Source: Anaerolineae bacterium (lineage in GTDB: Bacteria > Chloroflexota > Anaerolineae > 4572-78 > J111). From it: DNA of 64,000 nucleotides. Positions 25,552 through 34,113 of this stretch are shown one piece after another. Below the pieces are notes generated by a model. It saw nothing but the letters and a program-made list of their open reading frames with translations, was not told the DNA's origin and made no database searches. Each line of letters opens with the position of its first letter. The first letter of the stretch is position 1. Location of the stretch: the NCBI GenBank assembly GCA_022071955.1, contig JAJVIM010000009.1, positions 62,001-126,000 of the forward strand, given 5' to 3'. The position numbers were made by a program, and so were the translations under genes.

Positions 25552-26958
25552 GTGGACCTTTCAATTGTTATTCCTTGCTACAACGAAGCCGACAACGTTA
25601 ATAAAATTCAAACCGAGTTATTTCCGGTGGTTAACGCTCTGGCTGAATCGCGTACTGTTGAAGTCATTTTTGTTGATGACGGCAGCCGCGACGACACCCA
25701 CAAAATTTTCTGCGAAGCCTTTGGCGCCTACCACTATCCCGGCGTGACCATTCGGTTTGAACAGCACGAGGTAAACCGGGGGTTGGGCGCGGCCATTCGC
25801 ACCGGCTTTGCCGCCGCCACTGGCGACACCATCGTTACCACCGACAGCGACGGCACCTATCGCTTTTCAGAAATCCCCACGCTGCTGTCGTACCTCACTC
25901 CAGAGGTGGATATGGTCACCGCCTCGCCGTATCACCCCCAGGGTGGAATTGCCGGCGTGCCGGCTTATCGATTGGTACTCAGCAAAGGCGCTTCGGCCAT
26001 GTACCGCGTCCTGGCCGACTGGCAGATTCACACCTACACGGCGTTGTTCAGAGCCTACCGCCGCTATGTTACCGAAGATGTGCCGTTTGAGTCCAACGGT
26101 TTTTTGGGCGGCACCGAACTGATGATCAATGCCATCAGAATGGGCTATCGCGTTGCCGAGTACCCTACCGTGCTGTACTCACGGGTGCATGGCACATCCA
26201 AGGCCAAGCTGGCCCGCACCATCAAATCGCACCTGTTGTTTCAGCTTTTTGTGGTGATGCCGTGGCATCCCTACGGCATGCTGTTGCAGGGCAGCGACGA
26301 GTGCGTTTACTTGTACACAGATTTTCAAAAACGGCTGTTCCCCTCGCCCGAAGTATTTTTATCGCACGGCTATCACTGGGAGCAGGTCGTTAAAGTTAGC
26401 GACAAATACCTGGCCCAACTGGTCAGCGGCCCGCCGCTGACATTTAAAGATGGCGCTTTACTCAAATCGCCAGACAACACCATCTTTTTTATTGAGCACG
26501 GCAAAAAACGGCCTTTCTTATCCGCGCCCGTTTTTGAGGGGTTGGGGTACCAGTGGAAACATGTTTTGCCCGTTACCGATGCGGTCCTGAACGCGGTTGA
26601 AGATGGTGACGAAATCAACTTACTGGGCAGCCACCCCGACGGCACCCTGCTGAGCACGACCAATGACAAAACGGTTTTTCTGCTGGAAAATGGCAAAAAA
26701 CGGCCCTTCAATACCAAACAGGCATTTTTATCGTGGGGCTACAAATGGGATCAGGTTGTAAAAGTTACCCCGGCAGAACTTGACCAGTATCCGCTCGGGT
26801 CGTCTGTTGCGCCCCAGAAAAGCTTTTTCCAGGAACGCGGCCAACTGACCAGCCTGCAGCCTGAAACCAGCTACACCCCCCGCAAGCTCACCGGGCTGGG
26901 GTCGGCGTTGTACTGGGGCTTAACCCGGCAAACGGCGCAGTTTAAATTGAGGTTTTAA
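25552..26958 (+). CDS. family 2 glycosyltransferase (DPM1-like) with C-terminal repeat domain
   Basis: 468 residues, GTG start at 25552 with GGGAGGG 6 bases upstream. Residues 1-235: GT-A fold like dolichyl-phosphate mannose synthase (VIPCYNEADNV, FVDDGSRDDT, NRGLGAAIRTGF, TTDSDGTYRF). No C-terminal membrane helices follow. Residues about 250-425 instead form three related units of 50-60 residues, each with a K[RK]xF motif and a GY-x-W-x-x-V motif (FQKRLFPS...GYHWEQVV; GKKRPFLS...GYQWKHVL; GKKRPFNT...GYKWDQVV). Such units are otherwise seen in secreted proteins of Gram-positive-type bacteria, as far as I recall. Their role here is unknown; substrate or glycan binding is a guess. Confidence 0.88.
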   Translation: MDLSIVIPCYNEADNVNKIQTELFPVVNALAESRTVEVIFVDDGSRDDTHKIFCEAFGAYHYPGVTIRFEQHEVNRGLGAAIRTGFAAATGDTIVTTDSDGTYRFSEIPTLLSYLTPEVDMVTASPYHPQGGIAGVPAYRLVLSKGASAMYRVLADWQIHTYTALFRAYRRYVTEDVPFESNGFLGGTELMINAIRMGYRVAEYPTVLYSRVHGTSKAKLARTIKSHLLFQLFVVMPWHPYGMLLQGSDECVYLYTDFQKRLFPSPEVFLSHGYHWEQVVKVSDKYLAQLVSGPPLTFKDGALLKSPDNTIFFIEHGKKRPFLSAPVFEGLGYQWKHVLPVTDAVLNAVEDGDEINLLGSHPDGTLLSTTNDKTVFLLENGKKRPFNTKQAFLSWGYKWDQVVKVTPAELDQYPLGSSVAPQKSFFQERGQLTSLQPETSYTPRKLTGLGSALYWGLTRQTAQFKLRF

Positions 26959-26997
26959 CACTCTGGTTGATCGCAACCCATCAATTAAAAAAACATC

Positions 26998-27033
26998 CGG
27001 CGGATGCGGTTATTCCAAAAACCACATCCGCCT
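26998..27033 (+). repeat. inverted repeat between glycosyltransferase and epimerase
   Basis: GGCGGATG-C-GGTT and AACC-A-CATCCGCC form a stem with one mismatch. No T-run follows, so I do not call it a terminator; it may attenuate or stabilise the transcript. Confidence 0.5.
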
Positions 27034-27059
27034 GTTATTGAAACCAAACCGGAGCCAGT

Positions 27060-28148
27060 ATGAAAATCATTTCTATTGTCGGGGCGCGGCCCGAATTTAT
27101 TCAGGCCACGCCGGTGAGTCAGGCTTTACGGGCCAACGGCGCCCACCATGAAATTCTGGTACACACTGGCCAGCATTACGATTATTTGATGTCGCAAACG
27201 TTTTTTGATGAGCTGGGCACGCCCGCCCCGGATTACAACCTGGAGGTTAAATCTGGCTCGCACGGGCAGCAAACGGCGGTAATGCTGGCCCGGCTGGAAG
27301 AAGTGTTCACCGCAGAAAAGCCCGATCTGGTCATCATCCGCGGCGACACCAACTCCACGCTGGCCGGCGCGGTGGTTGCCAGCAAAATGGGCATCCCGCT
27401 GGCCCATATCGAAGCCGGCGAACGCAGTTTTGACCGGCGCATGCCGGAAGAGATCAACCGCATCATTTCCGACAGCGTGGCCGACATACATTTTTGCGCC
27501 AGCCAAACCGCCCTCAAAAATCTGGCCGCCGAAGGCATTACCCGCTCGGCGCACTGGGTGGGCGATGTCATGCTCGATGCCGTGCTGGCCAACCGGCACA
27601 TCGCCGCCCGCAATTCAACCATCCTGCAAAAATTAGAGGTTGAGCCGGGCCAGTACGCGCTGGTTACCGTTCACCGGGCGGCCAACACCGACGACCCGCA
27701 GCGGCTGGAAGCCATTGTCACCGCGCTCAACATTGTGGCGGAAACAGTTATTTTCCCGGCGCATCCCCGCACCCGGGCCGCGCTGCAAAAAATAAACGCC
27801 AGCTTTGAGCCGAACGTCAGAGTCATCGATCCGGTGGGCTACTTTGACATGCTCACTCTTGAAGACAACGCCCGGCTCATTGCCACCGATTCCGGCGGCG
27901 TGCAGCGCGAGGCCTACTTTTTGAAGAAACCGTGTTTAACCCTGCGCGACGAAACCGAATGGACCGAAACCGTGAGCGCCGGCTGGAACAAGCTGGTGGG
28001 AGTTCAGCCCGATGAGGTTGGCCGGGCCTGGTTTGATTTTTCGCCGCCCGCCGAACAGCCGCCCATTTTTGGCGATGGCGCTGCCGGCAAGCGCATCGGC
28101 GAGATTATTTCCAGCCAGCCCGTTATTTTTGGACAACCCCGGCACTGA
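27060..28148 (+). CDS. wecB: non-hydrolysing UDP-N-acetylhexosamine 2-epimerase (WecB/WbpI family)
   Basis: 362 residues. Family motifs: GARPEF at the N-terminus (usual GTRPE), RGDTNSTLAGA, HIEAGERSFDRRMPEEINR, HRAANTDDP and TDSGGVQREAYFLKKPCLTLR. The full-length enzyme has the usual size. It inverts C2 of UDP-GlcNAc or, in the WbpI branch, of UDP-GlcNAc(3NAc)A. The WbpB- and WbpD-like genes nearby favour the diacetamido-uronic acid branch, but motifs alone do not decide this. Confidence 0.92.
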   Translation: MKIISIVGARPEFIQATPVSQALRANGAHHEILVHTGQHYDYLMSQTFFDELGTPAPDYNLEVKSGSHGQQTAVMLARLEEVFTAEKPDLVIIRGDTNSTLAGAVVASKMGIPLAHIEAGERSFDRRMPEEINRIISDSVADIHFCASQTALKNLAAEGITRSAHWVGDVMLDAVLANRHIAARNSTILQKLEVEPGQYALVTVHRAANTDDPQRLEAIVTALNIVAETVIFPAHPRTRAALQKINASFEPNVRVIDPVGYFDMLTLEDNARLIATDSGGVQREAYFLKKPCLTLRDETEWTETVSAGWNKLVGVQPDEVGRAWFDFSPPAEQPPIFGDGAAGKRIGEIISSQPVIFGQPRH

Positions 28149-28164
28149 GAGAGGACACGCACTT

Positions 28165-29505
28165 ATGACCGTTTGCATTATTGGCGCCGGCATTATGGGC
28201 ATCAACCTGGGCTATTTTTTGGCCAAACAGGGCGTTCCCGTTGAAATCTACGAAGCCTCGGACTCAATGGGCGGGCTGGCCGGCCCGCTCACCCTCAAAG
28301 ATGGCACCGAGGTAGACCGCTTTTACCACACCATTCTCTCCAGCGACAGCCAACTGCGCCAATTGTGCCGCGAATTTGGCCTTGAGGATCAGCTTCGGTT
28401 TAAAGAAACCAAAATGGGCTTTTACCACGAGGGCAAAATCTACTCGATGAACAACGCGGTTGAGTTTTTGCGCTTTCCGCCGCTGGGCTGGATCGACCGC
28501 TTCCGGCTGGGCGTTACCATTCTCGCCGCCCAACTGGTCCGCGATTGGCAAAAACTGGAAGGCGTTAGTGTTGAAGAGTGGCTCATTAAGTGGGGCGGGC
28601 GGCGCACCTTTACCAACATCTGGCGGCCGCTGCTCAAAGCCAAATTTGACGGCGGGTTCGACAACGTGCCGGCTACCTGGATTTGGTCGCGGCTGGTGCG
28701 CATGAAATCCACCCGCGAGGGGGCCAATCAAAAAGAAGAAGCCGGCCACGTGATTGGCGGCTACATTACCCTGCTCAAAGCGATGGCGCAAACCATCGAG
28801 CAGGCCGGCGGCAAAATTCACTTGAATACGCCCGTGCAAGAAGTGGTCATCAGCAATAACCAGGCGCAGGGCATCCGGCTGGCCAACCAGACGCTTGCCT
28901 TTGACGCGGTGGTAGTCACCTCGCAAACGCCCATTTTTCAGCGGCTGATCCCCGCCGCGCCGGCGGAATACCACCACCTGCTGAACAGCATCGAATATCT
29001 GGGCGTAATTTGCCCCATTCTGGTGCTCGACAGGCCGCTCACCGGCTACTGGACGCTCAACCTCACCGATGACAGCACGCCTTTTACCGGCGTCATCGAA
29101 ACCACCGCTTACATTGACCCCCAATTTGTGGGCGGGCATCATCTGGTGTATTTGCCCAAATACACCGCGCCGGGCAGCTCGTGGCAAAAAATGACCGATG
29201 ATGAAATCAGAGAGTTGTGGCTGGTCAACGTTGAAAAAATGTTCCCCAATTTTGACCGGGCCTGGATTCAGGATTTCCCGGTGAACCGCAGCCGCTATGT
29301 TGAACCGCTGCACCCGCTCAACTCGGCGCACCTGATCCCGGACATCGACACCCCGGTGGAGAATCTGTTTTTGGCCACTACCGCCCAGATTTACCCGGCC
29401 CTCACCAACGGCGAGTCGGTGAGCCGGCACGCTCAGGAAACCGCCCGCCGCGTAGTCCAGCATCAGGCCACGCGAACGCCCCGGCCCATTCCCGAACCGG
29501 CGTAA
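28165..29505 (+). CDS. FAD-dependent amine-oxidase/protoporphyrinogen-oxidase-like protein
   Basis: 446 residues from ATG at 28165, with GAGAGAGGA about 9 bases upstream. Dinucleotide-binding motif CIIGAGIMGINLGYFLAKQG followed by an acidic residue (VEIYEAS), then GGLAG, and a C-terminal FAD motif near LFLATTAQIYPALTNGE. This group (NAD(P)-binding Rossmann-like, COG1232 related) often accompanies DPM1-like glycosyltransferases in surface polysaccharide sets; the substrate is not known. It overlaps no neighbour and starts 17 bases after the epimerase stop. Confidence 0.85.
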   Translation: MTVCIIGAGIMGINLGYFLAKQGVPVEIYEASDSMGGLAGPLTLKDGTEVDRFYHTILSSDSQLRQLCREFGLEDQLRFKETKMGFYHEGKIYSMNNAVEFLRFPPLGWIDRFRLGVTILAAQLVRDWQKLEGVSVEEWLIKWGGRRTFTNIWRPLLKAKFDGGFDNVPATWIWSRLVRMKSTREGANQKEEAGHVIGGYITLLKAMAQTIEQAGGKIHLNTPVQEVVISNNQAQGIRLANQTLAFDAVVVTSQTPIFQRLIPAAPAEYHHLLNSIEYLGVICPILVLDRPLTGYWTLNLTDDSTPFTGVIETTAYIDPQFVGGHHLVYLPKYTAPGSSWQKMTDDEIRELWLVNVEKMFPNFDRAWIQDFPVNRSRYVEPLHPLNSAHLIPDIDTPVENLFLATTAQIYPALTNGESVSRHAQETARRVVQHQATRTPRPIPEPA

Positions 29506-29515
29506 TATACGATTC

Positions 29516-30595
29516 TTAATTGGCCTCAAAATCTTTTAACGCCAACCGATACTGCCGGGCCGGTACCGTGCCCAATTTTACCGGGTGGCGGCCGGTCAGC
29601 GCCTGCACAATTTTGGCCACGTGTTCGTGGCTGTTTTCAATGAATACCCGGTAGCGATCCTGCCGCTCACCGGCGGTGGTGGTGCCGGCCACGTACAATC
29701 CCGGCACGTTGGTTTCCATTGTCTCCGGGTTAAATTTGGGGATGCGACGCGGCCCTTCCAGCTCAACCCCGGCCGCTTCAAACAGCAACATATCGGCCCG
29801 ATACCCGGTGGCCAGCAACACAAAATCGGCGGGGTGAACAAACTGCTCGTCGCGCACTACCGATTGCAGCACCACCTGCTGCGGTGTAATCTCCACCGGC
29901 ACGGTTTCGGCGTAAAATTTAATGTTGCCGTTTTCAATTTGAGCCACCAAATCCGGCCGGATGTGCTCTTTAACCCGGGCGCTGAACACCTCGCGCCGGT
30001 AACTCACCGCCACCTCGGCCCCGGCCCGCCAGCAGCGCAGCGCCGCCTCTACCGCCGAATTTTTGCCGCCCACCACCAACAGCCGCCGCCGAAAATAATC
30101 GTGCGGGTCGTGGAAGTAGTGGGTTACGTGGGGCAAATCTTCGCCGGGGATGTGCAGCCGGTTGGGCTGGTCCATATCGCCTTTGGCCAGCACCACCGCC
30201 TTGGCCCGGTATTTGCGCGAGCCGGCCAGCGTTTCGGTATCAAGCCCAAAACCGATGTCGTCGCGCTGCAGGCCGGTTACTTTTTCATACGAGCGGATAC
30301 ACAGGTCAAACTGCTCCACCACCCCACGCAGATAGGCCAGGTATTCCTCGCCGGTAATGCGCCCCTGATGATTGTTTTGGATGGGCACACCGGCAATGGC
30401 AATCCGCTCCGATGTGCTGAAAAAACTGGTATTGCGCGGCCACCAGCTCATGGTGTGGCCAATCTGGCGGGCGTCAAACTGAATATAATTGACTCCGGCC
30501 AGCTTCAGCGATACAGCCAGTTCCAGGCCAATGGGGCCGGCGCCAATAATCGCCACGTCAAACATTGCGCTCTCGTTGCTTCCGTCCTGATTCAT
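29516..30595 (-). CDS. YpdA-like FAD/NAD(P) oxidoreductase
   Basis: 359 residues. An N-terminal FAD-binding motif ([21 protein letters not shown]) and a second NAD(P) motif ([21 protein letters not shown]) are typical of the thioredoxin-reductase-like YpdA group. There is no CxxC redox pair, as in YpdA. YpdA proteins in Firmicutes reduce bacillithiol disulfide; whether this organism makes bacillithiol cannot be told here. The gene is convergent with the FAD protein at 28165-29505 (10-base gap), so it is not part of that operon. Confidence 0.85.
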   Translation of the reverse strand: MNQDGSNESAMFDVAIIGAGPIGLELAVSLKLAGVNYIQFDARQIGHTMSWWPRNTSFFSTSERIAIAGVPIQNNHQGRITGEEYLAYLRGVVEQFDLCIRSYEKVTGLQRDDIGFGLDTETLAGSRKYRAKAVVLAKGDMDQPNRLHIPGEDLPHVTHYFHDPHDYFRRRLLVVGGKNSAVEAALRCWRAGAEVAVSYRREVFSARVKEHIRPDLVAQIENGNIKFYAETVPVEITPQQVVLQSVVRDEQFVHPADFVLLATGYRADMLLFEAAGVELEGPRRIPKFNPETMETNVPGLYVAGTTTAGERQDRYRVFIENSHEHVAKIVQALTGRHPVKLGTVPARQYRLALKDFEAN

Positions 30596-30684
30596 GAACT
30601 CACTCGACTCCTGATTGTGTTTGGCAGTTGCAGAATTTAAATTATCTCCAAAAACTGCATTTGTTTCTTCTCGTTTCTATTTTG

Positions 30685-30744
30685 TCACTCCCGCGAAAGC
30701 GGGAGTCCAGTCATTTTTGGATTCCCGCCTTCGCGGGAATGACG
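30685..30744. repeat. double-hairpin REP/MITE-like repeat (CCCGCGAAAGCGGG)
   Basis: Two hairpins, CTCCCGC-GAAA-GCGGGAG and ATTCCCGC-CTTC-GCGGGAAT, that are also inverted relative to each other, with GTCA at one end and TGAC at the other. This is a form of small repeat found in many bacterial genomes. It lies in the 293-base gap between the YpdA-like gene and the DUF2723 gene. Confidence 0.85.
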
Positions 30745-30852
30745 TTTTGGGATAACTATTTTTTTGGGTACTACCTTTGATTCGTCTCGCGCCAAATTGT
30801 ACCGGATTGCGGCCAAATTCAAAAAATACCACCCAACTTTGCCGGCTGCTTT

Positions 30853-30880
30853 TTCGACACAATCTGTTCTATGATATAAT
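30853..30880 (+). promoter_or_regulatory. promoter candidate of the DUF2723 gene, possibly leaderless
   Basis: TTCGAC, 16 bases, TATAAT (30875-30880). The ATG at 30889 starts 8 bases after the -10 box, where transcription would start. There is no Shine-Dalgarno, so the mRNA would have almost no leader. Confidence 0.5.
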
Positions 30881-30888
30881 GCGCGGCT

Positions 30889-32898
30889 ATGAAAGCTCGC
30901 TTAAACGCTGCAACGCGTGCAGATTGGTGGCTGGGCGCGGCTGTGGGGCTGGCCGCGCTGGCGCTGTACAGCCAAACTCTGGCGCCAACCGTACTCCAGG
31001 CCGATGGCGGCGAATTTCAATTTGTACCGTGGCTGCCGGGCATTGCTCACCCCACCGGCTACCCGTTGTATGTATTGCTGGGTTGGGTGTGGACGCACGC
31101 CCTGCCGTGGGGCAGCGTGGCATGGCGCATGAATTTGCTGTCGGCGATGCTGGCCGCGCTGGCCGTGAGCCTGACCTACGCCGTTACCCGACAAATTCTG
31201 GCGCAGACGGCTGCCGAAGCGCCAACCGCCGGCCAGCGAGTCATTGCGGCCGCAACCGCGGTCACATTCGCTGTAACCGCCACATTTTGGAGCCAGGCCA
31301 TCATCGCCGAGGTGTACGCCCTGCACACCCTGTTTGTGGCGGCCATCATCGGCCTGGCATTAAACTACGGCCTGCAAAAAAAAAGCGTCTACAGTTATCT
31401 GCTGGCGCTGCTGTTTGGGCTGGGGCTAACCCATCACATTACCACCATTTTGCTGCTGCCGGCGTTGCTGGTTTATTTGTGGCTGGCCAACCGATGGGCC
31501 GGGCCAGAGTCATCGGCCTTCGACAAAATCAAATGGCTGGCTGCTCACGCCGGGCTGGCCGCGCTGCCGCTGCTGCTCTATCTGTACCTGCCACTGGCCG
31601 CGCCAAACACGCCGTATGCCACCCTGCATTTGAGCGAATCGCAGCCGCTGGTGTTGTACGAAAATTCGCTGCGCGGATTTGTGCAGCACGTGACCGCCAC
31701 TGTGTTTACCGGCGAGGTTCGGCCGGCGGCCGTGGGCGCGGAGCGTTTGGCGCTCACGTGGCAGCTTTTGCGCCAGCAGATTGGCTGGGCCGGCATTTTG
31801 CTGGCCGGGCTGGGGCTGGTGGTGCTCTGGCAGCAGCGCCGCGACATTTTGGCGCTGACCGGCCTTGGTTTTATCGCTATTGCCGGGTTTAACCTGATCT
31901 ACTTTATTGGCGATGTCTACGTGCTGTTCATCCCGGCCTGGCTGCTGGTTTGCCTGTGGCTGGGTGTGGGCGCGCTGAGTGTGGCACACGGGCTGGCCCG
32001 CCGTTTTGTGCAACGCAAACTGGGCGCGCCGGAAGAATCGGCGGTGGGCTACCTGACCGGCCGGCTGAAGCAAAACATGCTCGGGCTGACCACGGCCGGG
32101 TTGTCGCTGTTTTTTTTTGCCCTGCCTCTTACCCTGCTGGCAACTCAATTTGATACCGTCACTCAGGCAGCAAATATTGAAGCCGAACAACGCTGGCAGC
32201 AAATTCTGGCCGAACCGCTGCCGCCGGCGGCAGTGCTGCTGAGCAACGACCGCAACGAAATGATGCCTATGTGGTACTACCAATATGTTGAACATCGCCG
32301 CCCGGACTTACTGGGGCTTTTTCCGCTCATTGTGCCGGACCCGGCCTTTGCCACCGTGGGCAGCGTGCTGGACCAGGCGCTGGCTTCGGGCCGGCCGGTG
32401 TACCTGATCAAACCGATGGACGGGTTGAGCCTGAAAGCCAACCTTTCCCCGGCGGGTACGCTGGTGCAGGCCACGCCGCTTACCGGCCAGCCAGCCATCC
32501 CGCTGCCCAACCAGATTTTTGCCTCCGGCGACGAGCGCATCCGGCTGCTGGGCTACGATCTCGCGCCCACTCCGGCTGCGCCCGACGCGGCGCTCACAGT
32601 TACCCTTTACTGGCAGGTTATGTCGCCATTGTCAACCGATACCACCAGCACCGTGCAACTGCTCGATGGCAGCGACCAGCGGGTTGCTCAAAGCGATCAC
32701 CGGCCCGGCGGCGATTATTACCCCAGCCACTTGTGGCAGCCCGGCGAAATTTTGCGGGACCAGCACCAAATCCAGCTTCCGGCATCGATTTTACCGGGGC
32801 GGCTGCGCCTGCTGGTGGGGTTGTATTCGCAGCCGGAACCGGGCGTGATCGTTGGCCTCGGCAGCACCTCAGAAATCGGGGCGGTGACCGTTGACTAG
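30889..32898 (+). CDS. DUF2723 membrane protein (GT-C type)
   Basis: 669 residues. About 12 membrane segments in the first 430 residues, then a soluble domain of about 230 residues. The first external loop has the DUF2723 signature (DGGEFQFVPWLPGIAHPTGYP), and a later loop has FWSQAIIAEVYALH. These proteins are GT-C-fold enzymes, some of which O-mannosylate exported proteins in Bacteroidetes. The C-terminal domain (DGLSLKANLSPAGTLVQ, then a beta-rich part) is outside the membrane. It overlaps the next gene by 8 bases. The three genes 30889-35790 form one operon by spacing. Confidence 0.88.
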   Translation: MKARLNAATRADWWLGAAVGLAALALYSQTLAPTVLQADGGEFQFVPWLPGIAHPTGYPLYVLLGWVWTHALPWGSVAWRMNLLSAMLAALAVSLTYAVTRQILAQTAAEAPTAGQRVIAAATAVTFAVTATFWSQAIIAEVYALHTLFVAAIIGLALNYGLQKKSVYSYLLALLFGLGLTHHITTILLLPALLVYLWLANRWAGPESSAFDKIKWLAAHAGLAALPLLLYLYLPLAAPNTPYATLHLSESQPLVLYENSLRGFVQHVTATVFTGEVRPAAVGAERLALTWQLLRQQIGWAGILLAGLGLVVLWQQRRDILALTGLGFIAIAGFNLIYFIGDVYVLFIPAWLLVCLWLGVGALSVAHGLARRFVQRKLGAPEESAVGYLTGRLKQNMLGLTTAGLSLFFFALPLTLLATQFDTVTQAANIEAEQRWQQILAEPLPPAAVLLSNDRNEMMPMWYYQYVEHRRPDLLGLFPLIVPDPAFATVGSVLDQALASGRPVYLIKPMDGLSLKANLSPAGTLVQATPLTGQPAIPLPNQIFASGDERIRLLGYDLAPTPAAPDAALTVTLYWQVMSPLSTDTTSTVQLLDGSDQRVAQSDHRPGGDYYPSHLWQPGEILRDQHQIQLPASILPGRLRLLVGLYSQPEPGVIVGLGSTSEIGAVTVD

Positions 32899-34111
32899 GC
32901 TCAAACACAACCCCGAACGCATGGCCTGGACCGTGCTGCTTACTTCGTTCAGCATTTTCTGTTCGCTGGTGGTGCTGGTGCCGGTTTCCATTTACTGGTA
33001 CGCCGTCAACGCCAGCCAGCCGCTCTCCGCCGAATTAACCTCGGTGCGCGGAATTGTGCTGATTGACAACGCCAACGGCCAGCCCACCACCTCCATTACC
33101 GATGGCAGCACCGTTTCATTTGCCGAAGATTTTGCCGCCGTCACCGACGAAACCTCGCAGGCAATCATCACCTTTGCCGACGACAGCAGCTTAACCCTGT
33201 ACGGCAACACCAGCATTGTGCTCACGGAGTCGCGCCAGCCGCGCTTTGGCGTCAGCCCCAACCCGGCCCGGATTCAAGTTGAGGTGAAAAAAGGGCGCAT
33301 CCGGGCCACTGCCGCCCGCAGCACCGATGATTTATCGTTTGAGGTGACCACGCCGCACGCCGTGGCCGAGTTAGGCCAGGGCAGCTACTCGGTTGAAGTA
33401 ACCACCGCCGAAACGCAGGTTACCACCCGATTTGGCTCGGCCACGCTGACCAGCGGCTACGACTCCATCACCCTGAGCCAGGGCCAGCGCGCCCTCGTTG
33501 GCGTCGATACGCCGCTGTCGCCGCCGCTGCCGGCCGCGCAAAACCTGCTGCAAAGCAGCAGCTTTTCGCCCACGTTTGAAGATAATTGGAAAACCTACAC
33601 CATCACCCCCATCGAAAGCGTCACCACTACCGCTGCCGTGGTCATTTTCCAAAACCGGCCGGTGCTCAATCTGCGCAGCGAAGGCCAGGACAACATTCAC
33701 TCAGAAGTTGGCGTGGTGCAAACCGTTAACAAAGATGTGCGCGATTACCAATCGCTGCGGGTATTTGCCGAAGTCCGGCTGGTCAACCAGTCGTTGCCGG
33801 GCGGCGGGCAGCTCGGCTCAGAATTCCCCATTATGCTGCACGTGGCCTACAAAGACGCCAGCGGCAACGACCGCGACTGGTTTCACGGTTTTTACTACCA
33901 GCCGCCGCCGGAAAACTACATTTTGTACAACCAGCCCGATAACTCCAACGAACGCATTGCCCGCTTTTTGTGGTACCCCTACGAGTCGGTTAACCTGCTG
34001 GCCTCGCTGGGGCCGGCCAAACCGGTCTACATCAAATCGATCCGCATCTATTCCTCCGGCTGGATTTACGATGCAATGGTGGCCAATATCTCGCTGCTGG
34101 CCGAGGAGTAA
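32891..34111 (+). CDS. membrane-anchored FecR-domain protein
   Basis: 406 residues. One membrane segment at about residues 14-38 (TVLLTSFSIFCSLVVLVPVSIYW), the rest outside. Residues about 45-190 have the FecR pattern (VRGIVLID, DGSTVSF, ITFADDSSLTLYGNTSIVL, EVTTPHAVAELGQGSY). A C-terminal beta-rich, possibly carbohydrate-binding-like region follows. FecR domains occur in anti-sigma signalling but also as stand-alone surface domains; no sigma factor is encoded here. TTG start at 32891 overlapping the previous stop, or ATG at codon 11. It sits between two GT-C genes, so a role in glycan or glycoprotein handling is plausible. Confidence 0.82.
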   Translation: MTRLKHNPERMAWTVLLTSFSIFCSLVVLVPVSIYWYAVNASQPLSAELTSVRGIVLIDNANGQPTTSITDGSTVSFAEDFAAVTDETSQAIITFADDSSLTLYGNTSIVLTESRQPRFGVSPNPARIQVEVKKGRIRATAARSTDDLSFEVTTPHAVAELGQGSYSVEVTTAETQVTTRFGSATLTSGYDSITLSQGQRALVGVDTPLSPPLPAAQNLLQSSSFSPTFEDNWKTYTITPIESVTTTAAVVIFQNRPVLNLRSEGQDNIHSEVGVVQTVNKDVRDYQSLRVFAEVRLVNQSLPGGGQLGSEFPIMLHVAYKDASGNDRDWFHGFYYQPPPENYILYNQPDNSNERIARFLWYPYESVNLLASLGPAKPVYIKSIRIYSSGWIYDAMVANISLLAEE

Positions 34112-34113
34112 CC

